Origin: Lucifuga dentata
Lineage: Eukaryota; Chordata; Actinopteri; Ophidiiformes; Bythitidae
Reading direction: 5' to 3'
Length of the DNA: 64,000 bases
NCBI GenBank assembly: GCA_014773175.1
Contig: VXCM01000227.1
Location: 283,780-347,779 of the forward strand
Shown here: positions 49,804-62,200 of the stretch, piece after piece
Layout: every line of letters begins with the position of its first letter
How positions within the stretch are numbered: the stretch's first letter is position 1
Notes under the pieces: generated by a model
What the model was told of the DNA's origin: nothing
What the model saw: the letters and a program-made list of their open reading frames with translations, nothing else
Databases searched by the model: none
Program-made: the position numbers and the translations under genes

Positions 49804-51138
49804 TGAACAATAAAGGGCTACACCACCAACAATAAAGCGCTACACACCATATTTAACCACCAAATAATGTGGTTAAACATGGGGAAAAAATAATTTTTTT
49901 TCCCCATATTTAACCACATTATTTTGTTCAGACTATTTCCAGTCTATAGGAACTATAATAGGAACTATAGTAGTTCCTATTATATCTCCAGTGTCTTTCT
50001 GGTCTCACTATATTTAGAATAAGAACCAAAATCATCTGCAAGAGCAATCGATGACAACATGAAATCATGATGGTGATGATGAATTTAACTATTCTGTTTT
50101 TCATCTCCTGAGTCTCAGTCTGGACACAAGTGATGAGGATGCTGCTGCATTCTGTTTGTGAATTTAACCCTTGCTGCAAGTCTCTGACTGAAATTATATT
50201 TTTCATTTCCAGGCAGAAATGTCAGCCCATTCGCCATTTCCACCCACACAACACACATGCAGCCTGTCAGAGCAATAGGCTCGTCCCTGCATTGTCACTT
50301 CCCTCCCTTTGTTTGTTTTATTACCTTCCCTTGCTTTTTTCTCTTGTGGTTAGTTGAGGAAATTTATGTCCGCTCTACCAACATGCTTCCCTGAGCATAT
50401 TTCCCTTCCCCCATCATTCAGCTACCAACCTCACCACCTGTCTCCTGATATATGCAATGTGATAGCTAAACCTCATCATGAAATCTGTGCATCCTTGGGT
50501 GAATATTTCTCCACCTTCTTCTCCTGTGTGGATTAAAAGCCACTTCAGTTCATCAGGCTTGTTTCTTCAGCAGAAATTCAGGCCTTCGTTTGTCTGTGGA
50601 TTTCACTTTAAGCTTCAAGTGGGATCCTCATAAAATATTGAGGATGAATGAAAATGGAGGCACCAGTCTCATTCCCATTTTTACGCCTCACTTACACCTT
50701 CTTTGTGTACCCACCAAACCCTAAGATCACCAGTTGTGATAAATTGAGATTAAAGGTGTGTATGCTTTAGGTGTGTGTATCTCACAGGCCTATACATAAA
50801 GGCTGGTGCAGAAGCAACAGACATCTGGCATGTTACTGTACACTTCTCTTATGTAAATGCACATCTAGTTTTGCAAAATATGTAGTGCACGGAAGTCATA
50901 TCCAATACAAGAAATTCAGATTTTGGATGATTGCGATCAATCAAACCAACACAGCAGCAGAATTCAGCCACTTTCCTTTCGCTAATGTTCATTCAGTTCA
51001 TGTTGCTTTATTGCGCATGACAGTTTCTAAATATAACTCAGAAAAGAGGATTTATGCTTTTTTTGTGCTTTACACCGAGGGTAAACAGTAAAACACAACA
51101 TGTGAAGGAGGTGAAAACATAATCCAAGGTTTGACCTC

Positions 51139-51145
51139 CACTCTG

Positions 51146-51182
<37 letters not shown>
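51139..51182. repeat. (CA)n microsatellite
   Basis: About 21 uninterrupted CA units. Confidence 0.95.
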
Positions 51183-51187
<5 letters not shown>

Positions 51188-51534
51188 AGGCATTATATAC
51201 TATAAATTCCCACTCTTGGACATGAACCAAGATGGCCAAAAATAATGAAATAATTAACATTACAATAACACCAGTTACATCTGGATCATCTGCAGCGTCA
51301 CCAGCAGCTGCCAATGCCAATAAAACCACTAATCAGCGCCTGATTAGAGGAGATTTACAGAGAAACACCGTCGCAGGTGTGAATGAAATGCGGTTTTACC
51401 TTGGAAATGAATCAGCTCAGGAGGGAGAAGATCCGAAACGAACCGTGATGTGCGGATACGTTCTGCAGCATCGCTGGAAAACAGGAGAGGAGAGGAAGAG
51501 AGGAGCTCAACGCCCATGTCAACATGAGCTTCAG

Positions 51535-51548
51535 TCGCCCCCTGCTGG
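51535..51548 (-). promoter_or_regulatory. CTCF-like core motif
   Basis: The minus strand reads CCAGCAGGGGGCGA, 13 of 14 positions of CCASYAGRKGGCRS. It lies between slc7a1 and the mtus2 coding start. Motif match only. Confidence 0.4.
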
Positions 51549-51775
51549 ACACAGCATGTATTTCCTTCTCGTTTATTATTGTAGATCAAATAGTATCGCA
51601 TACATTATAAAATGAATAAAGAAATAATATAACTCTTTCATACATCCAAATTATTATTTTTAGATATTTTACAATATTTATACTGTAATACTATTCAATG
51701 TACTACATTATACCATATGAATTAATATACTCCCGTATAACTTGATTATCAACTGTTAAAACAGAGACGAAAGCA

Positions 51776-52560
51776 CAGAGGAGCAAGGGACAGCTAGGAG
51801 AGAAAGAGATAGCTACAAAGAGAATCAGAAAGAGAGCTAGAAAGAGCAAGAAATACAGAGAGAGAGAGAGATAAAAATAAAGTACAAGACTTGAAATACA
51901 GCTAGAAAGAGCAAGACAGAAAAAGAGCGGGAAACGGGAAAACGCAAAAAAAGCTAGAAAAAAGAGCTAGAAAGACAGCGAGCTGGAAAGACAGAACTAA
52001 AGACAAACTATAAGACTGAGAGCAATAGCTTAAAAATAAGAGCTAGACAAAGATAGCTAGAAAGAGTGAGCAATGGAGAGAGAGAGTTAGCAATAACCAG
52101 AAATAGATGGCTAGAAAGAGTTAGCAATAGCCAGGGTCACCGGGTCAGATGTCCCGATATCTTGCTATCAAATAATTTACTAAGATATTTTTTCCCAATA
52201 TGGTAATTTGTGAAAATTATATTTAGCATATTTGAGTCAAATAAAACCTGTAAGTTTCATTTCCATGTTTTTTCTTGACAGAGAGCGATCTAAAATAATT
52301 TAATGTTCCCTGTTAAAAGGAAAATGGTTTGGTTCGCCGCGCGCAGCAAAGTCAAACGTTTCTCCCGCTCTTGGATATCGATCTTGTACACGGCGTGCTG
52401 CTAATAGCTACAGCGAGAGAGATAAAAAGAGTTAGCAGTAGCTAGAAAGAGTTAGCAATAGCTAGAGAGAGCCAGAAAAAGCTGTCAAGAAGACAGATAG
52501 CTAGAAAGAGGTCAAGTGAGAAAGACAAACAGAAATACAGACAGCTATAGACAGGCTAAC
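51776..52560. repeat. Purine-rich degenerate tandem repeat
   Basis: Many imperfect copies of AGCTAGAAAGAG and AGTTAGCAATAGC run from 51776 to 52140 and again from 52403 to 52560. The 262 bases between them are unrelated unique sequence. No ORF. Confidence 0.7.
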
Positions 52561-53059
52561 CAACTCTAACACCATCAGTACTCCCTGCACCTACTCTCTG
52601 TAACATGCAAATAAAGACCAAACCTTCTATTAAACACTGCATTATAAAGGCACGCACACACACACGCACACCAATCCATGTAACCTGAATGTTTACTTGC
52701 CTTCTCAAATGACAAAGTCTTTGCCTTTAACTTTAAGCATCATTTATTTACAGCAGAAACTATACAAGCCTCAACCAGTAACATATGCTGACCTTCACCA
52801 TCACCGTACACTGGAAATTAGCAAAATTACAATCTTCAGGTTTCCTAAAGCTCTGAACCATTTTAGTGCATGCAAACGTATTTAAGTGTCAAGCGCAAAA
52901 ATTCAATTTTGTGTTTCATTGCCATGATTGAATCTCAGCTCAAATTAATACATATTAGATGAATGAGTTATCTACTGACATTTTTCAAACATATTACACA
53001 GTATTGTTTGCCATTTATTAGCGCTGAATATCCCACATGACTCCTGTTAAAAGTTTTTG

Positions 53060-53194
53060 AAGTACATGTGTAACACGGGGCAGTGACAAAAATTAAAGTT
53101 CTTTACAATGAAATGCATATACAATGNAAGTACATGTGTAACACGGGGCAGTGACAAAAATTAAAGTTCTTTACAATGAAATGCATATACAATG
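53060..53194. repeat. 67-bp exact direct repeat around an N
   Basis: 53060-53126 and 53128-53194 are identical; the N is at 53127. Probably an assembly join, not a real duplication. Confidence 0.85.
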
Positions 53195-53789
53195 AAATGT
53201 AGCAGTGATTACATGGAAATTAACCTTTAAACACATATGTGATTTTATATCTGATTCAAACATTTCCCATTTAGACTTACTTCAAGTACATAGCAGTATT
53301 TACAAAGCATAAATGGACAGAAAAACTTTGCTGAGTAGACATCTTTAAGTTCAATAACATTACATATAGTGTTTCTCATATAAAATCATTTAGTTCCATC
53401 TACTTTTCAACGTGTATAATCAACTACACAGGCTTTGTCAATAAATATCAAGTTTGCTTTGTCATATAGTCATATTTAACAGAATTTGCCTTCAGATTAA
53501 TCAATAGGTACTCACAAGGCGAAACTAACAGGAAAATAATGTTCTGCACCGTTTACAGGAGACTCACAAAGGACATTTTTCACCTTTTTGCATTTTTTAG
53601 TCAACACACATCCTGCACCACTTTCAATCTTAGCTGTTCTCAGAATCTGCACTTATCTTTAATATATAAATTATCATTATATAATGACTTGCTGACAGAA
53701 ATACACCCTAGATCTATATTGATTGAGATACACCGCCATAATATGTGCAGTCTGAATGTGTTTTTGTTTATTCAAAATTAAGTGGAACA

Positions 53790-54193
53790 TATAAGGATTT
53801 TTGCTATTTTCCCTCATTTCTGTTGTGTAATATAGTAGGGAGTATGTATTGAACATTTTCTAAGTATCATAACTTGAGGTTCATGAGATACAGGTGCTGA
53901 ACTAATTTTGATTAGTACTTTACTTCTGTAACAAGTCTACATCAACATGTAATTTGCAAATTTACCTGCCCAAACACCTCCTTAGACATACCCACCACTT
54001 ACAAGGCTAGCAAATGATCAGCATCTGTGTTTCACAATCCATGAGTGTTGCAGTTCAGACAGAGGGGGCATTTTGGGATCTATTCCTAAAATGAGACGGT
54101 AGCTAAAACGGCCTATTTTCACTCAGTGTGCATAGCAGTGCTTCAGCAATGACAGCAGAAGTGGATGAATGCGTCTGTATAATATGTCCCATA
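53790..54193 (+). mobile_element. Family B element, copy 6
   Basis: Core CACCTCCTTAGACATACCC and TTTTCACTCAGTGTGCATAG; right end TATAATATGTCCC. The left border is approximate. Confidence 0.55.
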
Positions 54194-55143
54194 GGGAAAC
54201 ACCACTATGGATTTCTCAGGTATTTAGTATCACTGGTTGATGTGGATGTATGTAAACTAAAAAGTGAAAGTAATCTGCTAAGGTGAAATTTCCCCTAAAT
54301 ATTACAAACAGTACTTTTACAAAAATACAGTGTACACTATATACAGACAATATCAATTCAACAATGCTGGCTGGCGATAGAGGACTATCACACCTCTATG
54401 GGGTTAACATGGGATTGGGAAATAGGCACTTAATACATTCATGATATCAATGGACAAATATCTCCATTGTAGATTTATCTCATATTAGCAGCACGTGCAA
54501 TTTTCTTTGGCTAAGTTAAAAAAGGTGCAGTTCCCTCAATGCAATTATCATTAGTGTATTTGATCTCAAATATTATATAGATCTCAAACTCTCAGTCGGC
54601 TAGAAAACAAATCCACAAAGAGCCGACCTTTTCACAGAGAAACACTGACTGGAAAATAGAGCACCACGCCACATTTCTCTGAGTTATACTGTTCATGTAA
54701 AACACCAGCACAGAGCTGTTTGATCCATGTGCGACTTCAGTAACAAAATGCATCGCTTGTATCTCTGAGGTAAACCTACACAGAAGGTATCGCATTAATG
54801 AAGTGTTTGGGAATGAAATATGTTTTGTAATTCTTAATTAAATCAAGTATGTGAAATAAAGGGATGGATTTAAAAATAATCTTTTGAATTGGACAGTCGC
54901 CGGCACTGTGCATCCTACATATCAGGCACTGACACCAGAACACCAAGTTAGAAAGTCTTAAAATCTGCCAAAGGTGCACAAATTTGCCAAAGCAAATGGC
55001 ATGATGTGCTTCGCTTACTTTTTAAAGCCTTTTCTAATTCATAATTCTGTTTTGTAAACAGTATTTGTACTGACATTCAACAGGGCTGAGCAATGTTTTC
55101 CATGATGTGTGACAATGTTGACACACAGGACATTGTGATGAGA

Positions 55144-55157
55144 CTGCCCTCTGCTGG
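55144..55157 (-). promoter_or_regulatory. CTCF-like core motif
   Basis: The minus strand reads CCAGCAGAGGGCAG, a full match to CCASYAGRKGGCRS. It lies about 1.1 kb downstream of the slc7a1 stop codon. Motif match only. Confidence 0.4.
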
Positions 55158-55250
55158 AATTTTAGAGGTATGTGACCTGATTGTATCAATGTCTGCTCCA
55201 CATAAAGCTCCAAATTCCATCCTCAAATGTCAAAACTTGATAGAAATTCA

Positions 55251-55480
55251 TCCATCCATCCATCCATTTTCTAAATCCGTTTCTCCTGTTGAGGGTCACG
55301 GGGGGCTGGAGCATATCCCAGCGGTCATAGGGCGAGAGGCGGGGTACACCCTGGACAGATTGCCAGTCTATCGCAGGGCTGACACACAGAGACAGACAAA
55401 CACATTCACGCTCTCATTCACACCTACGGGCAATTTAGAGTTCCCAATTCACCTGACCTGCATGTCTTTGGAGGTGGGAG
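55251..55480 (-). mobile_element. tRNA-SINE-family tail, copy 2, with 12-bp target-site duplication
   Basis: 5'-truncated copy: (CATC)n tail, then CTGTTGAGGGTCACG..TACACCCTGGACAG..CATGTCTTTGGAGGTGGGAG. GATAGAAATTCA occurs exactly on both sides (55239-55250 and 55481-55492), proving target-primed insertion. Confidence 0.85.
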
Positions 55481-56219
55481 GATAGAAATTCAATATGTTA
55501 CAAAAAGCTGCCAAAAAATTATGAACATTCTAATGACTCATACAATTGTACTGTTACATGTTATGTAATTCTCTAAATTGCCAGAGTTGTTATACAGATT
55601 GTCTTTTTGTTAATTTCTTTGAACCACTGATCATACATATTGTCTATTTCCATCGCTCAGCCCTCATACTAAAAGTATATGGCCTTAAAAAATGCTGATA
55701 TTCAGCAACTTAAATTTAGGAAGGCACTGGCAATGCTGAATCCTCATAAAGAAATACCTCAATGTAAAATATGTTTGCAATCAAATATTAATGCAGTTCC
55801 TCATATTAATATACTCTGTATTATTACAAAGAATCTACAAAGATGAGAAGAACTGACGTTTGGATAAAACTTTCTAAAAATTATTTTTATCCTGTGTTCT
55901 TGTCCACTAATTTAATGTTGTTTTTAGTAAAAATCATATCAAAGTGCAAAAGATGCCAAAATTATCTGACATAAATTTGACTTTCATAGGTATGGAGGAA
56001 ATTTGTCTCAAGTCTTTACTTTGACCTTAAGATCTTGGCCTTAACCTCTTTACTTTTATCAAACACCAACCAACCAAACATTTGAATGGATGGTTGATTA
56101 GATGAATGCAACAAAAGCTCCACGTTTCCTGTATTGCAGCTACTTCAGCAAATTTAACAAATGCGAATGTTGGGCATAGAACAGAACCAACTGATTAGAT
56201 TACTGAACCTCCTGTTTCC

Positions 56220-56255
56220 TTATGAATCATCATCATCATCGTCGTCATCATCATC
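56220..56255 (-). repeat. slc7a1: Asp-codon triplet repeat at the slc7a1 C-terminus
   Basis: Ten consecutive GAT/GAC codons (D10) are followed by Ser and the stop codon. The tail is acidic, cytosolic and probably length-variable. Confidence 0.85.
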
Positions 56256-59200
56256 CTGCTCTGTGGCACTTTGTGAGTTGTGCAAGAAGGTGTCCTTCTC
56301 TGTGGCCATTTCCAGTCCTGTTATTGTGCAGCCTGGTTTGTAAGTGACAGGGCTGGACCTGCTCAGCGCCGCCTCTGCACTGTTACGAATACCATAGCTG
56401 AAGTAGATAATGAACCCTACAAAAGATGTACAAACATAAACACAAACATATTACTTATTTTTCACAAGGTAACCATAGATAACATTCAATTTTAGTATTA
56501 CTGGTCAAAAATTTAAATACCTATAACCATCCAGATTGCAAAGCGCAGCCAAGTGCCTCTACCCAGCTGCATCATCAGATAGACGTTGATGAACATACTC
56601 ATGACTGGAAGAAAAGGCAGCAGGGGAACCTGTGAAGAAAGATAATATGGATTTAATGTCTTCTGAAATTACAAGCTCCATTATTAACAAAACATACATA
56701 GAATGTGGTGATGAGCAGGATGAGAATAATAAATAATGGTTGAGTGGGTGTTGCGGATCTTGTAGGAAAATTTCTCAAATCCATGACAATGAATGAATCA
56801 TGACAATTACGGACTTTGATGATATAAGGATCCTGTGGGCTAATAGACCTCAGGAACATTAACTCTACCGTAAAGGCAAGCTTGGCCTTGCTCTGCGGCT
56901 GTCTCCACACAACGAAGGTGATAATCAGACAGATCACCATGATAACACCCAGCACACACAGCGACCTGTCTGCCACCCCTCCATGAACAGCTACAACACT
57001 GAAGACACACACCAAAATACCTGCAGGGAATAAACAAAAGGGCACACTGCAGCGATACCAAGGTGATATTTTTAACCAGTGCATCTACTACGATATGAGC
57101 TGTGTATATGTGTGTCTCACCAAGTATACTGGTACAAATGTTGACAGTGAATCCTGACAGTGATGACGGTTCTGTGTTTGAAGGGAAAACGAGATTCCTG
57201 ATGGTACAGCGATTGTCTGGCTCTTGTATGAAGCCAACGGTCCCCTCAGCATAGGGCTCGACAAGTTCAGGGTCATCTTGCGTGTTGGCCATCTCATAGG
57301 TGGCGCTGGGTTGTTTGGGCTGGTACCTATAGAAATCAAAAGGGTTATTTGCCAAGTATGCTCAGATGTAACAGGAATATGGCTTTGATAGTATCTCTCA
57401 GTGTAGGTTTACACAGTATCAAGACTACAAAAACAAGTTTATTTAAAATAATAACCACACCCTCAAAATTTTGATAAGCTCATAGTGGTTTTTGGCGATA
57501 TTTACTCTTGTAATACGTCTGTCCCTTCTCAAACATTACAGTCATATGTTTGAAGATTAGTTGAACGTGTTTGATATGTTGGAGAGTAGTCAGATCAGAA
57601 TAACAAATGTCTCAAAAACATGCAATCAGGACTGATGGTTCTGATCTGTATCTCAGATGTTGGGATGAACCATGTTGTTAATCACCCTGAAATTCATTGA
57701 GTGTGCCTTCAGCCTTTGGTTGGATTTAGGAGCTGAGGAGCTGTGAGTACCTGAGGATTAGTACGCAGGCAGCCACCAGCGTATAGGCCAGCAGCGTCCC
57801 GACGGACATGAGGTCAATCAGGTCCTTTAGGTTGAACAGGAAGGCCATCACCGCTGCAGGAGGTGACAGAGAAATATACAGAACATCAGCAAAATGACAG
57901 ACCTCTGTAAACTAATCTAAGATATGAGGTCATTGCACAGAGAACATAAATGCATCAAACACATTTACCAAATTATGATGCAGATAATGTGTATGTTTCA
58001 TAAAATAACTGGACTAATTCTTATTAAAATAGTGTCAAGCTATCACTGCACAACTCCCATTTATTTACAACCCTATGTGATATTGCCACCATCCTCCTTC
58101 CACAAGGGGGCACTGCTGCCTTTGGCTACTTCTCAACTACCTACCAGACATAAGACCTGCCACCACGGTGGAGATGATGGGAGTCTTCCTCTCGCTGACA
58201 CGTGCCAGAAACGAGAAGAGCAGACCGTCGCGAGCCATAGCAAAGATAACGCGTGGTAGTGGAAACATGGAGCCAAGGAGACTAAGCCAAGGTGAAGGAA
58301 GGAAGGAGGAGGAGGAGAAGGAGGTAGAGATCCATAACTTTGAATATACGGCGCTATATCTGGTTTCACACAAGGCCTCAGCTGCTTCCTTTCTCAGCCC
58401 TAAATCCTAAAACACACAGAACCCTGGACTAACATTTTCTGTGCCAGCTTTGGGCCAGCGTGAAAAAAATGTTGAATTTGCAGAAGTGTCCTCATGGATC
58501 AATCTATATGCTGAGGGCACTGTGTGTGTTGAGGCTATGTGTATCAAGAGCATCTAGGAGAGGAAAGTCAACCAGTTAGTAGGTTTAGGACCTGACCTCA
58601 CCTGCCACAATGCTTGCTGTTATTGTAGCTGTTAGAGGGGTNTTAGTAGGTTTAGGACCTGACCTCACCTGCCACAATGCTTGCTGTTATTGTAGCTGTT
58701 AGAGGGGTTTTGGTTCTTGGGTTGATTTTAGCCAAACATTTGAAGAGCAAGCCATCCTCTGCCATGGCCCAGATCACTCTGGGCATCGGAAACATGGAGC
58801 CTAGTAAACTAGTAGGGGAGAGAAAGAAAACCATGCTGTGTAAGTGAACGTATGTCATTAAAAATACAGCAGAGGACAGGTTTTCTAATAAAAAATACTT
58901 AAAAAATCTAAACAGCCAATAATTCTTTATTACCTAAAGATCTGTGAAATACCTGTGGCTCCATAAACAGTAAATTAAAGAATGACATTTAAAGTTGAGC
59001 CTGATATATATTAGATCTGGAGATATGGGGGGAGAATTCATAAAATACAAATCAGATGAATGGCTCTTAAATATGAAGCAGCTCATTAACATGTTGATCT
59101 TCAAAGCCTCTGACCTGTGACACCCCTTAACAGAAGCATGTCAACAAAAGGGAAGCTTTGTGAATAAGCTTCAATTATCACGGCACATATTTAGTGTCAC

Positions 59201-62200
59201 ACTGTGCAGTTACTATGTCTTGTATTAATTACACCCATAGAGGTCAGTGATATGCCAGCAGATATGCAAAATAGGGCTGAGGGAAAGAAAAATAAATTAA
59301 TTTACAATCTACAAATTGTCCCTAACTGGTTACATCTGACAGTTTTTAAAATTGGAATTGCAACTTATTATTGCAATTAGATAAATCTTTTTTTTTTTTT
59401 TTTTNTTTTTTTTTTTTTTTTTGTGATGTAATGTTGAATTGCTACAGATTTCTAATATGTCAGAGCTTTATGTGGAGCAGACACTGATACAGTCCACTGC
59501 ACTTCTAATAAAATCCAGTAGATGGCAGTCAAAACTCTCCTGCCAACACAAGCACTTCAACAAGTCCCACGTGCCAACAATGTCTATTACATACTTTTGG
59601 CTATTAATTCAATCAAAATATTGCTCAGACTAATGTATAAAGAAATTGAAGTATATATATATTTTACATTACATTTTTATGTTATTTGACTTTCGTATTT
59701 CTTAATTTATTTCAGTTCTTCATTATTTAATGTTGCATTTTTCTTATACATATTTTCCTCTTTAATAATCACATTTGAGGGGTCTTTGCCAAAGTAGCTT
59801 ATTTTATATAAACATGTTTATACATGTTTATATAAAATATACTATATTTCTTGTATATACATATACAAGAAAAGCACATCTGCTGATATAAAACTGACCA
59901 GCATTTGCCTCCAGAATCAATCAGGCTCTAATTTGGAGTCACTGTAAATCTATTTTGGGTTCCGCATGCAAATTAAATACAATTTTAAACCAACAGTAAA
60001 AAATCTGAAAATGTGAACATATCCAAAAATCTCAGTACTGCTGAACAATGAGAGATTCTCTGCAGCTCTCAAGCTGAGAGGCAGCAGGAGGATCACTTAC
60101 CTGGTAGACAAAGCACATAAAGAGCCAACAGCCACAGCGTAAGTGGCTCCCTCCCAGCCCACATACTTAAAGGCCACAGGCAGCGGGCTGTTTCTGTCCA
60201 GCAGGTAGTACGGCATCATCACAGTGAGCGCTGCAGACACACCAAAGTAGGCCACAAAGCAGATAAGGAGCGAAGTCACGATCCCGATAGGGATGGCCCT
60301 CTGGGGATTCTTTACTTCCTCTCCTGGGGAGGGAACACAGCTGGAAATGTCAGAATATAAATCATACTGAACATGCTGCTTTTAATAAAATGTGATGTAT
60401 TTTCTCACCTGTAGTGGCAATGCAGTCAAAGCCCACAAAGGCGTAAAAGCAGGTGGCAGTACCAGAGAGGACTCCAGTGATACCGAAAGGCATGAAACCT
60501 CCATCACCCAGATTTTTTTCTGATACCAGGGACAAGGACATACTGAAAGAAAGAGGACACACATTTGTTGACTGCTGAGAAACAGAGGTGGAAGTGGAAA
60601 GTACATTTACTTGAGTATTGCAGTTAAGTGTAATTTTGAGTCGAATGTGCTTCACTTAAGCATTTCTGTTTTGTACAACTTCTCCTTCTACTCCAAATAT
60701 TGTACTTTTCCCCGCTACATTTATCTGATGACTGTAATTACTAGTTACTTTGGTGATTAAAACTTTAAACAAACTTCACCACAGCTGTAATTAAGTGTTA
60801 ACCACATGCAACCTTCTACGGTTCTAGATGAATCCATAGATCAATACATTGACTCTCTACTGGTTCAGGACTAGTGCAGATTTTCATACGGCTCCACAGT
60901 TTGACTGGAATAGGACAGAGACCACCTCCTCTAGGTGGTCTCCGTACAAATATTTTGGTGCAGACCCGAGTTCGATTGCTGTGTTCACATATGGCCAAAT
61001 GACCAAACTTATGGGGGAAAACTCCAGGGTCCAAAACAAATGCTCAAAATGAACTAGAATGAAAATGAAAAACACCCAAAAATTCAACTGGCCTAAAAGC
61101 AAAAAAATATCCAATATTGGAAATATGAGGTTTTTACTATTGTAGTGCATTTTATTGCTAATTCAGCAGAATTCGAATTCAGCAGAATTCTGAATGCAGG
61201 ACTCTTACTTGCAATGACATATGTTTCATTGTAGTATTAGGATTCTCTGTACACATCTTAACCCACTTTGGGTAACAAGCTTTTTAATTTCAGACACTGA
61301 CTTAAAGCTGGCGTTGATGATTTCTTCAGGGTTCACATTCCAGTTCTTTAGGTTTCCTTTGACCAAGCCAGAGATGATGACAAACAGCAGCACCAGCACA
61401 TTGATGCAGGTGAATATTTTATTCACCAGGGCCGACTCCTTCACTCCAAATGCAAGTAGCCCTGCAGAAGAATCAAAGAGAGAGAGAGTAAAATGTGATT
61501 TATCTGGACCAGAGGCTGTCTTCCCCGTGAGTTTGCTATGTTTGATTAAGTTCGAAAGCTGCATTTGAACTTTGGTTCGGTTCCACCTGAAGGCAGTGGT
61601 TGGGCTTTGCTTCCAGTGAGCTCTAATGTGGTCTGGGTGAACCATATCAAATGTGAAAGCTTAGCACTTTACACCCTGGAATTTGGCTAACATGACTAGA
61701 TGAATATGCCATATTTACATTATCCACCGTTGTACAGACCACTACAATGAGATTTCCTTATGTAATACATTTACAAATGGGATGAAGGCTATGATTGTGC
61801 TGCCATGGATACATGTTGTGAATCAATCCATGATTCTTGTATTTGCCACATTAAAGACTCTCCAAAATGAATGAAGAAAGTACTTAGGTCCAGATTCACA
61901 TGTTTGGGCCAAATCTAAAAATGCCCCAAATCTATTAATGTAGAAAAGTCTGAGAAAAAAAACTGTGCCTGACCTGTCAGAGTGAGTATGATGAAGACTG
62001 CGAATATGTCTGGATACTCTGCCAGGATTCCTGGAGCATTCATGGTCATGTATTGTCTGCAGAAGTGCTCAATGTGCCTTCCAATCAGCTCATCAAACGT
62101 TGCGCTCCAGGCTCTGGCCACACTAGAAGTTCCTGTGTGGAGGAAAATATTCATGTGAAGTACATATCTGGTGTCATTTTTAACTCCTATCCTCAATGAA

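Noticed and set aside
51232..51615. 127-codon plus-strand ORF starting MAKNNEIINITITPV
   Set aside because: No recognisable domain; the composition drifts from low complexity to AT-rich sequence, and it overlaps a better minus-strand exon-like signal.
58576..58641. A third, partial copy of the slc7a1 alternative exon
   Set aside because: It is an exact 66-base duplicate beside an N, identical in form to the other join artefacts, and has no acceptor.
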